Source: Bacillota bacterium (GTDB lineage: Bacteria > Bacillota > Clostridia > Oscillospirales > CAG-272). Taken from it: DNA of 32,275 nucleotides. The notes under the pieces are model-generated. The model was not told the origin of the DNA. It made no database searches and saw only the letters and a program-made list of their open reading frames with translations. This document shows positions 1-9,565 of the stretch, piece after piece. Location: contig JAQXSY010000014.1 of the NCBI GenBank assembly GCA_029219205.1, positions 1-32,275 on the forward strand. Direction: 5' to 3'. Numbering within the stretch: position 1 is the first letter of the stretch; the number at the start of each line of letters is the position of its first letter. Made by a program: the position numbers and the translations under genes.

Positions 1-2
1 CG

Positions 3-29
3 CTGCGCGCGCTGAAAAAGGCGCAGTAA
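3..29 (+). CDS. 3' end of an upstream CDS (...LRALKKAQ*), truncated by the window edge
   Basis: Open frame from the window edge to TAA at 27-29, followed by an RBS for the next gene. Very short, so weak support. Confidence 0.3.
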   Translation: MRALKKAQ

Positions 30-64
30 ATCAGCCTCCCCTTTTTGGGCGAAAGGAGAACAAA

Positions 65-1516
65 ATGAATCAAAAGCAGTACACAAGACGTTTGATTATC
101 GATAACGACGGCGGCGACTCTCAATGCGGCGGCGGAAGTTACGAAGAATTCTGCTCCGTACGCATGAAGGATTACATCGGGCTCGGAGCGACGACGCTGT
201 TCTACACAACCCGTTCTTCCGGTTTCAGCGTGTTTACCCACCGCACAAAATACGGCACGATTTTTACCTCCAATATGCCGCATTTCAAAAACGTCAACGC
301 CGTCAGCCAAATGATCGCGCAGGGAGAGGACACGCTGAGCTACTCGCTCCGCTTCTGCCGCGAGCACGGTCTGGAATTCTTCTGGCAGATGCGCATGAAT
401 GACACCCACGACAGCACCGGCGCCGATTATTGCACCTACAGCTACTACAGCAACAGTTTTAAGATTGCACATCCGGAGTGTCTGCTCGGCAAACACGATC
501 AGGCTATGAAGCACGGAATGGGCTCGGCAGTAAATTATGCCCATCCGTTGGTTCGCAAAATGGCCTGCCTCTTTATTGAGGAGGTTTGTCAGAATTACGA
601 TATCGACGGAATACAGCTTGACTTTTTCCGTCATCCGGTAATTTTCCCGCATCCTTCCGAAGGACTGCACGCATCGGAAGAGGAGATCGGAGTTCTGACA
701 GAGATGATGCGGCAAATTCGAGCGATCGTTGACCGCGAAGGCGAGCGCCGCGGACGGAAAATTCTTCTCTCCGCGCGCGTCCCCGACAGCGTTGAGTATG
801 CGCTGTTCCTCGGAATGGATATACAGAATTGGCTTGCCTCCGGTCTGCTTGATATTTTAACCACCGGATCGTATCTCCAGCTGAACAATTTCGCCTATGC
901 AGCCGAGCTGGGTCATAAATACGGTGTGCCGGTTTATCCGTCGCTGGATGAAGTCCGCATTCAGGACGACGAGGCAAAAGCCCGCCGCAATGCCCGCGAT
1001 GCAGTACTTGGCCGCATTGAGAGCGCGCTGGACGACGGATGCGACGGTGTGCTGCTTTTCAACTATTTCGGCATCCACCGCAATGATGATTTCGGCGAGG
1101 CGGAACGGGAGACAGTGCGCATCGCCGCAGATGACGCACGCAGGAAAAAGGCAGACAAGACGTTTATTGCCTCCGTTCTCGGACGCGGAGCCGTCGCCGG
1201 CGGCGCACCTCCGCATGATGCGTATATGAATATCCCCTCTCTATCCCCCAGAACTCCCATTGCCGTGGAGAACAGCGCCTCTGTGATTATCCGTCTGCCC
1301 GAGCTCGGCGAGCAGGAAAAGGCGCGTCTGCATTTGTGGTTTGCCGATGATACATCCGGTTCCGTCCGATTGAACGGCGCGGAGTTAGGCAAGTTCTCCG
1401 GGCGGCAGACCGTGCTCGAAATCTCTCCGAGCGCCCTTTGTCACGGAGACAACACCGTTCTCATCGCCGCAGAACACGCCGTGCTTACCGACGCGGCAAT
1501 TACGTTCACGCGCTGA
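65..1516 (+). CDS. GHL10-like glycosyl hydrolase family protein with a C-terminal beta-sandwich-like region
   Basis: 483-aa ORF with RBS aaaggag before the ATG; motif NYDIDGIQLDFFRHP is typical of GHL10/family-10-like TIM barrels. Confidence 0.65.
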   Translation: MNQKQYTRRLIIDNDGGDSQCGGGSYEEFCSVRMKDYIGLGATTLFYTTRSSGFSVFTHRTKYGTIFTSNMPHFKNVNAVSQMIAQGEDTLSYSLRFCREHGLEFFWQMRMNDTHDSTGADYCTYSYYSNSFKIAHPECLLGKHDQAMKHGMGSAVNYAHPLVRKMACLFIEEVCQNYDIDGIQLDFFRHPVIFPHPSEGLHASEEEIGVLTEMMRQIRAIVDREGERRGRKILLSARVPDSVEYALFLGMDIQNWLASGLLDILTTGSYLQLNNFAYAAELGHKYGVPVYPSLDEVRIQDDEAKARRNARDAVLGRIESALDDGCDGVLLFNYFGIHRNDDFGEAERETVRIAADDARRKKADKTFIASVLGRGAVAGGAPPHDAYMNIPSLSPRTPIAVENSASVIIRLPELGEQEKARLHLWFADDTSGSVRLNGAELGKFSGRQTVLEISPSALCHGDNTVLIAAEHAVLTDAAITFTR

Positions 1517-1542
1517 AACAACCCGAGGGAGATCATCGGATT

Positions 1543-2433
1543 ATGAAAAACAAGCAATTCAGCGGCATTATGCCCGCTCTGATCACACCTATCCGCGAGG
1601 ACGGCTCGCTGAACCGTTCCGCCGTTGAGGCTGTGATCGACTGGGAGCTTTCCCACACAATTACCGGCTTTTACATAAACGGCGCCACCGGCGAGGGGCC
1701 GGTTCTCCCCGAGAAAACTCGCCGCGAACTGGCCGAAATCGCAGTTGAAAAGACACGCGGCCGCGTAAAAATCATCAACCACATCGGCGCTCCGGATACG
1801 CTCGAGGCGCTGAGGCTGGCTCGCCATGCCGGCGAAATAGGCTGTGACGCGGTCTCCTCCGTCCTGCCGAATTTCTACTTCAAATATGGCGCAGAGCAGA
1901 TTCTGGATTACTATCGGCGTGTCGCCGATATCTCCGGACTGCCGGTAGTGGTCTACGCAAATGGTCTGATGAACGTAAGTCCGGTAGATTTCATGCGCCA
2001 AGCTATGGAGATTCCCGGAGTTATCGGCGTAAAATACACACTCTACGATTATTTTGACATGCACCGTATTTGTGAATTGAACGGCGGGGACATCAATGTG
2101 TTCAACGGACCGGACGAGATGCTGATCTGCGGACTTGTCATGGGCGCGGACGGCGGCATCGGCGCGACCTACAACGTGGCGCCGGACTGGTTCTGCGAGC
2201 TGTACAGCGCATATCGGGCGGGTGAACTTGAGCGAGCGCGCGAGGCGCAGTTCAAAATCGACCGCATGGTTGAAATTCTGCGCCGCTACACTACCATCTC
2301 CGCAATAAAGGAATCCTTCCGCTACCGCGGCATCGATGCGGGAAACGCAGCATATCCCGGAAGAGTCTACACCTCAGCCGAATCTGCCGCTCTGCAAAAC
2401 GAACTGCGTGCGGCCGGAGTAACGGGAATATAA
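1543..2433 (+). CDS. Dihydrodipicolinate synthase / N-acetylneuraminate lyase family protein
   Basis: The listed ORF starts at 1438, but ATG 1543 follows a good RBS (cgaggga). MPALITPIREDGSLN, GATGEGP and GVIGVKYT (candidate Schiff-base Lys) fit the DHDPS/NAL family. Confidence 0.85.
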   Translation: MKNKQFSGIMPALITPIREDGSLNRSAVEAVIDWELSHTITGFYINGATGEGPVLPEKTRRELAEIAVEKTRGRVKIINHIGAPDTLEALRLARHAGEIGCDAVSSVLPNFYFKYGAEQILDYYRRVADISGLPVVVYANGLMNVSPVDFMRQAMEIPGVIGVKYTLYDYFDMHRICELNGGDINVFNGPDEMLICGLVMGADGGIGATYNVAPDWFCELYSAYRAGELERAREAQFKIDRMVEILRRYTTISAIKESFRYRGIDAGNAAYPGRVYTSAESAALQNELRAAGVTGI

Positions 2434-2689
2434 AACAAACGCCGGCGTCCTCTTTTTTCCGCCGTACAGCTTTTTCGGTATATGGCTTTGATTTATGACT
2501 TTGACATATTCTTCTGACGTTACGGCGACAGTCCTTTTCTTCCTTGTATCAGATATAGATCTATGCCGCGCATTCTTCCGGTATCCGAACCATTTTCACA
2601 AAACTCAGATATATGCCGTTTATTCTTCTTTATAGTTGTGTATGACGGTTTGCGGCTTGCCTCTGCAATCCGAAAATGCCACCGTACGC

Positions 2690-2728
2690 AAAAAGGGATG
2701 CTTTCATACGGAAGCATCCCTTTTTTAC
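2690..2728 (+). terminator. Rho-independent terminator, potentially bidirectional, between convergent genes
   Basis: aaaagggatgcttTC-atacg-GAagcatcccttttt: long perfect stem with A-tract and T-tract flanks. Confidence 0.85.
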
Positions 2729-2782
2729 GCTTGTTTATTAATTTTTGAACCTGTTACCTGTCAGAATCTATGGGACAACCGG

Positions 2783-3166
2783 CTATTCGCTTTTTTCCGC
2801 CGGTCCGAACGCCGCGTCAAACAGCATCCTCAGCCGCTCATCGTCTCCTTTTAGATAAAGGTATGCAAAAAGAGACTCCATTCCGGTCGCACGCCGGTAT
2901 TGCCCCGCGGAGGCGCTCTTCGGAACCGTCGCTGTGTGCGCGTTGCGTCCCCGCCGGTAAACGCTTGCTTCTTCTTCGGTGAGAACCGGCAATATATTTT
3001 CCAGCGCGTCGCTCTGCGACGTCGCGGTTACAAATTTTCTTGCAAGCTCGTTCAGCCTTCCGATATCGCGTTCTCCCGATTCAAGCAGACGGCGTCTTGT
3101 CATAAGCTCAATAACCGCATCTCCGAGATATGCGAGCTGCAAACCATTCAGTTCACTGTAAAGCAT
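2783..3166 (-). CDS. mrnC: Mini-ribonuclease III
   Basis: 127 aa; LAYLGDAVIELMTRRRLLE, GRNAHTATVPKSASAGQYRRATGMESLFAYLYL matches Mini-RNase III. Confidence 0.9.
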   Translation of the reverse strand: MLYSELNGLQLAYLGDAVIELMTRRRLLESGERDIGRLNELARKFVTATSQSDALENILPVLTEEEASVYRRGRNAHTATVPKSASAGQYRRATGMESLFAYLYLKGDDERLRMLFDAAFGPAEKSE

Positions 3167-3713
3167 TAGTTACGTCCGAATTATCCTTTTCCGTTTTTAA
3201 TTTTTTGAATTCAGAGACCACGCAGACAAAATTTTCGCCCCCGACGACCGCTTCGATTCTTCCCGGCACAAAATTCCTGTCGAACCATACCTTTGCGACG
3301 CCGTTTTCGAAGGCAAAGCTGACAATATTCAACTCAACTCCGCAGTTTTCGGTTACCTCAACCCCGGTAAAATCGTCCTCTCCGAGCGTAAACACTCCGG
3401 AAAGCAAAGCAATGCCGCCCGGCGCTTTTCCGTTCAGCGGGATCGTCAGCCCGCCGCACGTTACGTTCGCCGTACCGTCCCGCATAATGTTTAGTCCAAT
3501 GCCGCAAAGCGTCTCCGGCGCGGCAAACAGAAAGCCTACGTCTCCTTCGTCGCTTACGGTCACATTAACATCATACTGCGTGCCGCCAAAGCCGATATTT
3601 GCCGTATAAACACATTCCCGCGGCATAAACTGAGGGCATGCGGCGATCTCTCCGCATGAAATCAAAACCGCCGCCAATAATATCAAGCCTGCCGCGCCGC
3701 ATATTTTTTTCAT
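3153..3713 (-). CDS. Putative lipoprotein, conserved hypothetical
   Basis: Start chosen at MKKICGAAGLILLAAVLISCG (lipobox LISC), 5 nt after RBS tgcggaggcg. The longer ORF to 3782 is probably not the true start. Confidence 0.6.
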   Translation of the reverse strand: MKKICGAAGLILLAAVLISCGEIAACPQFMPRECVYTANIGFGGTQYDVNVTVSDEGDVGFLFAAPETLCGIGLNIMRDGTANVTCGGLTIPLNGKAPGGIALLSGVFTLGEDDFTGVEVTENCGVELNIVSFAFENGVAKVWFDRNFVPGRIEAVVGGENFVCVVSEFKKLKTEKDNSDVTNALQ

Positions 3714-3811
3714 AATTACGCCTCCGCACATTGTCATCATAAAGCACATATTTTCAAGTAATAATCTATATGCGCAGACCATGTTTTATATGCGGAGGCG
3801 CTGAGTGTGAA

Positions 3812-4363
3812 TTATTTATTGACTGTTGTTACGATCGTAGCGCGGTTGAAAAATTTCATAACCTTCAGCATCTTGTCGGAAGGCTCAAAATAAAGCGCGC
3901 ATTTTTCTCCCTTGTCGTTGTTCCAAACAACAAGGTAAACTCCGGTCGCCTCGGGAGAGGATACCGCGTTGTATTTGTTTACGGCGTCTTTGTCTGCGCC
4001 GGCAGCCTCGCTGCTGTCAATCGGAGCGAGAACAGTCGCGTCTCCGACCTTGAGCGTTACGATTTCCTTGCGGCGGCGGCGGTTGAAAACGCTGCTTACC
4101 GTAAGAATACCCGTCGAAAGAATCGACTCATACTCAACTTCGGTATAGCACCAGGTAAGCGGTACGATTACCGAAAGCGCAAGGGGGGAGAGAGCAAGAG
4201 GCAAAAGGATGAAAGGACGGAAAATCGGTACTGAGAAGGTGATTATCACAAGCGCGATCGGAATCAGTATGTACGCAAGCAGCAGAAGAAACTTCTTCCG
4301 CTTGAGTTCCGCATCCTTCTTACGCTTTACACAGCTTTCCGCATAATTGACATTGTCATTCAT
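3812..4363 (-). CDS. Membrane protein of unknown function (DUF6106-like)
   Basis: 183-aa ORF with two adjacent hydrophobic segments after a charged N-terminus. The family name is from memory and unverified. Confidence 0.6.
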   Translation of the reverse strand: MNDNVNYAESCVKRKKDAELKRKKFLLLLAYILIPIALVIITFSVPIFRPFILLPLALSPLALSVIVPLTWCYTEVEYESILSTGILTVSSVFNRRRRKEIVTLKVGDATVLAPIDSSEAAGADKDAVNKYNAVSSPEATGVYLVVWNNDKGEKCALYFEPSDKMLKVMKFFNRATIVTTVNK

Positions 4364-4461
4364 GGCGTTTTATTCCTCCGTGGAATTAAATAAAATATAT
4401 TTTAACATTTTGTTATTATATCATTATTACGCGCATTTTTCAAGTGTTTTTGCCGTACTTA

Positions 4462-4490
4462 TTGCAATTATCAGAATTTTCTTATATAAT
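4462..4490 (+). promoter_or_regulatory. Sigma-A-type promoter for the ACT/UPF0210 operon
   Basis: TTGCAA - 17 bp - TATAAT upstream of ATG 4537. Confidence 0.6.
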
Positions 4491-4536
4491 AATCATATAA
4501 TATATTTTTTTGCTTAAAAGAAGGCAGGTTGATATA

Positions 4537-4806
4537 ATGAAAGCTGTAATTTCTGTCGCCGGAAAGGACAATCTCGGAATCATCGCAAAGGTCAGCGGAG
4601 CCTGCGCCGGATACGGCGTGAACATCGTAGACATTTCGCAAACCGTCCTCGGCGAATACTTTGCCATGATTATGCTTGCGGATATCGACAAAATCACCAT
4701 CCCGTTCTGTGATTTCGTCGATAAAATGTCGGAGCTGGGCAGCGACGCCGGACTTGACATCCACACAATGCACGAGGACATCTTCAATTCCATGCATAAA
4801 ATCTGA
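4537..4806 (+). CDS. ACT domain-containing protein (UPF0237 family)
   Basis: [41 protein letters not shown] before ATG 4537. Partner of the next gene. Confidence 0.9.
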   Translation: MKAVISVAGKDNLGIIAKVSGACAGYGVNIVDISQTVLGEYFAMIMLADIDKITIPFCDFVDKMSELGSDAGLDIHTMHEDIFNSMHKI

Positions 4807-4820
4807 GGAGTTTTTTTCAA

Positions 4821-6179
4821 ATGCTTGATACAAAAAATATTCTCGAAACAATCAATATGATTCAAGAAGAAAACCTTGACATACGAACGGTTACTCTCGG
4901 TATCTCGCTGTTCGACTGTTCAAGCGACGACGAGGCGAGGCTTTGTACCCGCGTCTATGACAAGATTGCTCGCGAGGCGGAAAAGCTTGTCCCCGTGTGC
5001 GTACAGATAGAAAAAGAACTGGGCATACCTATTATAAATAAACGCATTTCAGTAACTCCGGCGTCGCTCGTCGGCGGCTCGCTTTCAAGAGACGGTTTTG
5101 TACGTCTGGCGCATTCGCTTAACCGCGCCGCAGAAGCCGTCGGTGTAAATTTTATCGGAGGTTTCGGCGCGCTCGTTCAAAAGGGCTTCACATCAGCTTC
5201 GGAAAACCTGATTGATTCTATTCCGCAGGCTTTGTCCGAAACGTCTCTTCTTTGCTCCTCGGTAAATGTTGCATCCACAAAGGCGGGCATAAACATGGAT
5301 GCGATCGCGAAAATGGGCAAAGTCATAAAGGAGCTTGCCTTCCTTACGCGTGATTCCTCCTCGATCGGATGCGCAAAGCTCGTTGTATTTGCAAACGCTC
5401 CCGACGACAATCCGTTTATGGCAGGCGCGTTCAACGGAGTCGGAGAACCGGAAACCGTTATTAACGTCGGCGTATCCGGTCCCGGAGTCGTTTCAAGCGC
5501 AATTAGACGCGCAGGCGACTGCTCTCTCTCCGAGCTCGCGGAAATTATCAAAAAAACCGCGTTCAAAATCACGCGTATGGGTCAGCTGGTTGCGCGAGAG
5601 GCCTCAAAGCGTCTTTCCGTACCGTTCGGCATCGTTGACCTTTCGCTTGCGCCGACGCCGGCCATCGGGGACTCGGTTGCTCATATTCTTGAAGAAATGG
5701 GTCTTGAATCTACCGGCGCCTGCGGAACGACGGCGGCGCTTGCAATGCTTAACGACGCCGTTAAGAAGGGCGGCGTTATGGCATCCAACTTTGTCGGCGG
5801 ACTTTCCGGCGCGTTTATTCCGGTTTCGGAAGACGCCGGTATGATTGACGCCGTTGAACGCGGCGCGCTGACAATCGAAAAGCTCGAAGCCATGACTGCG
5901 GTCTGCTCGGTCGGACTCGATATGATAGCCGTTCCCGGAGATACGGAAGAATCGGTTATCTGCGGTCTGATCGCAGACGAGATATCAATCGGCGTTGCAA
6001 ACACAAAAACAACGGCGGTACGCGTTATTCCCGCATACGGAAAAAAAGAAGGCGACAGCGTAAGCTTCGGAGGACTGCTTGGGCACGCGCCTGTAATGAA
6101 GATAAACGGCTTTTCTCCCGCAAAATTCATCGCGCGAGGCGGCAGAATTCCCGCGCCGATTCACAGCCTCAAAAACTGA
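4821..6179 (+). CDS. PFL family protein (UPF0210/DUF711)
   Basis: 452 aa; [23 protein letters not shown] and overall sequence typical of UPF0210; conserved pairing with an ACT protein. Confidence 0.9.
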   Translation: MLDTKNILETINMIQEENLDIRTVTLGISLFDCSSDDEARLCTRVYDKIAREAEKLVPVCVQIEKELGIPIINKRISVTPASLVGGSLSRDGFVRLAHSLNRAAEAVGVNFIGGFGALVQKGFTSASENLIDSIPQALSETSLLCSSVNVASTKAGINMDAIAKMGKVIKELAFLTRDSSSIGCAKLVVFANAPDDNPFMAGAFNGVGEPETVINVGVSGPGVVSSAIRRAGDCSLSELAEIIKKTAFKITRMGQLVAREASKRLSVPFGIVDLSLAPTPAIGDSVAHILEEMGLESTGACGTTAALAMLNDAVKKGGVMASNFVGGLSGAFIPVSEDAGMIDAVERGALTIEKLEAMTAVCSVGLDMIAVPGDTEESVICGLIADEISIGVANTKTTAVRVIPAYGKKEGDSVSFGGLLGHAPVMKINGFSPAKFIARGGRIPAPIHSLKN

Positions 6180-6233
6180 GTCAAAACGAAGTTTCACAAA
6201 CCCGGCGTAAGTCGGTTACGATATTTCCGAACG

Positions 6234-6272
6234 AAAACAGACGGATCATGAAAAATGTTCCGTCTGTTTTTT
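6234..6272 (+). terminator. Rho-independent terminator
   Basis: aaaacagacgga / tccgtctgtttt stem followed by a T-run. Confidence 0.8.
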
Positions 6273-6341
6273 CGCTTTCAGAATATATTCACAAACGCCT
6301 TCATAGAATGGTATAAAAAATAATCGTGAGGTTAGGGAATA

Positions 6342-7945
6342 ATGAACAGCGGATATTCTGAATTCATAAACAAAGCGTCGGACAAATCAAGGATATACTG
6401 CGAAGCGTGCGCGGACACCTCTGTTCGGGAGATGGCGGGCGAGTATCTGCTCCCCGATTACCTGCCGGACATAGACAAGATACTCTGCGTACGACCGCTC
6501 GCTCACCTTTCCGGCTCAGGAATAGGGGACGGCGTCATAACCTGGGAAGGCGACGTTTTCTATACGCTTCTTTACATGACAGGCGACGGCAAGCTTGCGG
6601 GAGCGGTCTTTGCCGAGCCGTTCAGCGGCTCGTCCCCGGCGGAAGTCACGGGAGACGAATGCATGGCGGGAGTTTATCCTTCCGCCGAAAGCGTTACAGT
6701 AAACCGCTCAACGCGCGCAAGGTGCAGATAAAGTCAACTTTGCGCGTCAGATGCACCGCATTCTGCGAGCAGGAGCTTGAAACAGTCGTAACCGGGCGTC
6801 AGTCGGTTGAGGATACGATCGGAATCGAAAGTCTTAAGGAAAACATAAGTACTCTTGACATGCGGGGCGGCGAAGAAAAAGGCGTTATTATAAGCGAAGA
6901 TATTGAGCTTGAAGGCTCCTGCCCTTCCGTTAAAGAACTGATAACCTGCTCCGTAAGCGTACTTCCTCCCGAAGCGCGCGCGCGGAACGGAGAGGCGGAG
7001 GTCGAATTCGACGCGCTTTTCGATTGCGTTTACGAATGCGAAAGCGGAGGCTTTTCTTCAATTCAAAAGCGGTTCCGTGTGTCCCGTGCAATACCGGCAG
7101 CCGGTCTCGAACCGTCCTGCGAATGCGTTGCCCGCGCCGACGCCGGAGTTATAAAAGCGTCCGTACAGAATAACAGCTACGGCGAAAGACGAATAATTGA
7201 AATAGATTTCCCGTGCGATATAACCGTTACCGGCTATTTCAACCGCGAGGCTGCGATAACCGCCGATATGTACTCTACCGATTACGAAACCGTTTCCGAC
7301 GTCAAACCGATACAGCCGGTACGCTTCTGCCGCGTGTGTTCCGGAAACGTCTCGGTAAACGCCTCGGCGGCGCGCGAAAACACCGGGCTTGACGACGCAA
7401 AATCGGTTTTTGACGGAAATATTGTTCTCGGAGACATAACCGTTACGCGTCAGCCGGACAGCAGACGGATTGTTGTTGAAGGCAGCGCCTTAATAACGGT
7501 CGTGGCAGTCTGCGGAGACGAGGACACACGCTATTGCAGCGGCAGCTTCACGTATCCGTTCAGATTCGAGCTTGACGCGGGAGACGATTCGCCAAATTCC
7601 GGTCTCACAGAGGAGCTTTGCATACTTTCAAGGCGGTTCAGACTAGATTCGACAAACGTATACGCCGACTTTGAGATCGGCGCCAGAATAATTGCGACAG
7701 ACAAGCGCGAAACCACATGCGTCGGCTCGCTTGCAATCGACCGCGAGCATCCGTTTGACCACGACAGCTCCGCAATCATCCTATATTATCCGGAAAAAGG
7801 CGAGACAATCTGGGATATCTCAAAAAAATACCACGTTTCACGCGCAGAAGTTGAAAACGCAAATCCGAACGCCGAAACCGCCGGCGTCCTGCTCATACCT
7901 AAAAAAAACAAAAAGACTCCAACGTTCAGCCGGGTAATCGGATGA
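6342..7945 (+). pseudogene. DUF3794 (SPOCS) + C-terminal LysM protein, spore-coat-associated type, interrupted by a -1-type frameshift near 6701
   Basis: ORF 6342..6731 supplies the N-terminus and ORF 6407..7945 continues in another frame (KPLNARKVQIKSTLRVRC...). LysM at the C-terminus: YPEKGETIWDISKKYHVSRAEVENANP. Adding one A at the AAA run 6701-6703 restores one frame. Confidence 0.75.
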
Positions 7946-7959
7946 CAAGATAGAAAATC

Positions 7960-8002
7960 GGCGATACCGTACTCAAAGAGAAACGGTATCGCCGGTTTAT
8001 TT
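7960..8002 (+). terminator. Hairpin terminator between convergent genes
   Basis: ggcgataccgt (7960-7970) / acggtatcgcc (7983-7993), followed by a T-rich segment. Confidence 0.75.
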
Positions 8003-8010
8003 TACAGGAT

Positions 8011-8472
8011 TCATTTTATCGCTTCGGCGGCAGTCTGAAAATCGTCGGTTATAACGAGCACCGCGCGGTCATTTGTTACGCTTATTACGGCGTTTTCGAT
8101 TTTGTTCATCTCATCGGGCTTGTAGTCCTCAAAATTTACACGCTGTTTTTTTACGTATGATTCAAGCAGTCCCCTGATCACCTCGGAATCGGCGCTTCCG
8201 AGTTCAATAACTATGAGCGTGTCCGCACAGGCGCGGCTGCCGGAATACATAAGCACCTTCGCAGTGCCTTCGTTTACCTTTTCGCCGACAAGCAGCGGTA
8301 TCATGGATGAATCAATCGGCTCAAGAGTTTCGTAAAATTTAACTTTTTCGAGTACGCTTTCGCAGATCTCCTCTGCGCTGCGGGAGGTCGGGGCTTCGTT
8401 CTGCGCGCAGGACGCAAACAGAAGACAAATTATCATTAAAAACAGAAAAAACAGAAACGCGGATTTTTTCAT
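8011..8472 (-). CDS. DUF4358-type lipoprotein
   Basis: 153 aa; lipobox ...LLFASC; pattern SAEEICESVLEKV...LYSGSRACADTLIVIELGSADSEVIRGLLESYVKKQ resembles DUF4358. Confidence 0.7.
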   Translation of the reverse strand: MKKSAFLFFLFLMIICLLFASCAQNEAPTSRSAEEICESVLEKVKFYETLEPIDSSMIPLLVGEKVNEGTAKVLMYSGSRACADTLIVIELGSADSEVIRGLLESYVKKQRVNFEDYKPDEMNKIENAVISVTNDRAVLVITDDFQTAAEAIK

Positions 8473-8515
8473 TCTGATATCCTTTCTTTTCCGATCATTT
8501 TGCCGCCGAATCGCT

Positions 8516-9361
8516 TCAGCCGACGGTATGCGTTAAAAGATAGTCCAGCCAGATCCCGCAATACTGCCTTCCGGGATGTATTCCGTCGGCAGCGGCACCG
8601 TCCGGCAGGCAGCCGTTTTCGTCCGTCATGGATTCGGCAACATTTACATAATATACCTTTTCTTCCTCTGTCATTTGCTTAAGCGCTTCATTAAAGCGTT
8701 CGACGTTGAAATTGTTGCAGTAGCCGCTCACGTCGTTCGCCTTTGCTCCGAGCGGAAGAATGCTCTGCACATAAATTTCGGCTTCGGGGTTTATATCGCG
8801 AAGCGTTCTTACAAGCTCCGCATATTTGTTTACAAACCCGCTTACGCTCGGCCAGCCGAGCTCGTTTATGCCGAACATTATGTACACCTTTTTCCACCCG
8901 CTGTTTTCGCGCACAGAGTCAATAACGGTTATCATTGAGCCGTCCGATTTTTCGACAATCTGCTTTGTGAATACAGTCGATACGTTAAGCGATGTGTATG
9001 CGTAATCCCCGGCGTTTGAAAGTCCTTCAAACATTATAAAGCCGTCGGTCCTCGAATCACCTATAAAAATTGCATCGTCAAACCAGTCTCTGCCTTTTTT
9101 GTCCGATTCCGGGACCGGATTGCCGTAGTCATACGGCGCGGGCGGATCGACCGGCTCTTTAGTGGTTTCTTCGGGCGTTGAGATCGGCTCCGACGTTGTA
9201 TCCTCTGACGTCGGCTGATGCGACGTAACTTCGGGAGTCGTTTCGTCCGGCCTGACAGTCGTATCATCGGAGCGGTCGCCGCCTTTTGAACATGCGGTAA
9301 TAGCCGACGCAATTAAAACTGCCGCTGCAACGGCGCTCACACGGGTGATTGTGGGATTCAT
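8516..9361 (-). CDS. SGNH/GDSL-type hydrolase lipoprotein with a Thr/Glu/Pro-rich linker
   Basis: Lipobox SAITAC, low-complexity DTTVRPDETTPEVTSHQPTSEDTTSEP linker, IFIGDSRTDG and DGIHPGRQY blocks. Confidence 0.85.
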   Translation of the reverse strand: MNPTITRVSAVAAAVLIASAITACSKGGDRSDDTTVRPDETTPEVTSHQPTSEDTTSEPISTPEETTKEPVDPPAPYDYGNPVPESDKKGRDWFDDAIFIGDSRTDGFIMFEGLSNAGDYAYTSLNVSTVFTKQIVEKSDGSMITVIDSVRENSGWKKVYIMFGINELGWPSVSGFVNKYAELVRTLRDINPEAEIYVQSILPLGAKANDVSGYCNNFNVERFNEALKQMTEEEKVYYVNVAESMTDENGCLPDGAAADGIHPGRQYCGIWLDYLLTHTVG

Positions 9362-9508
9362 CTATTTTTTACTTCCTTTCAGTTTATGACTTTTCGACGT
9401 ATATTATATACTATTTGTTCCCGTTTTTTTCGACAATATATATTTTTGCAATATTAATTTTTTTGTTTGCTGTTTCAAAAGCATATCCATGACGCTTGCG
9501 GTTTTGTG

Positions 9509-9537
9509 TTGAAATATCATGACAGCCATGATATAAT
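9509..9537 (+). promoter_or_regulatory. Sigma-A promoter with an embedded inverted repeat
   Basis: TTGAAA (9509-9514) - 17 bp - TATAAT (9532-9537), upstream of the 9566 gene. Confidence 0.65.
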
Positions 9538-9565
9538 TATTTACTGAAAACGGAGGCGATTTTTA

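Noticed and set aside
1441-2064. 207-aa minus-strand ORF
   Set aside because: Antisense to a well-supported DHDPS-family gene; no recognisable motifs.
2437-2456. acgccggcgt followed by T-run as a DHDPS terminator
   Set aside because: The stem has no loop and only 5 bp; the strong hairpin at 2690-2728 is a better terminator.
3130-3609. 159-aa plus-strand ORF
   Set aside because: Antisense to the lipoprotein gene; low-complexity Ser/Pro/Thr shadow translation.
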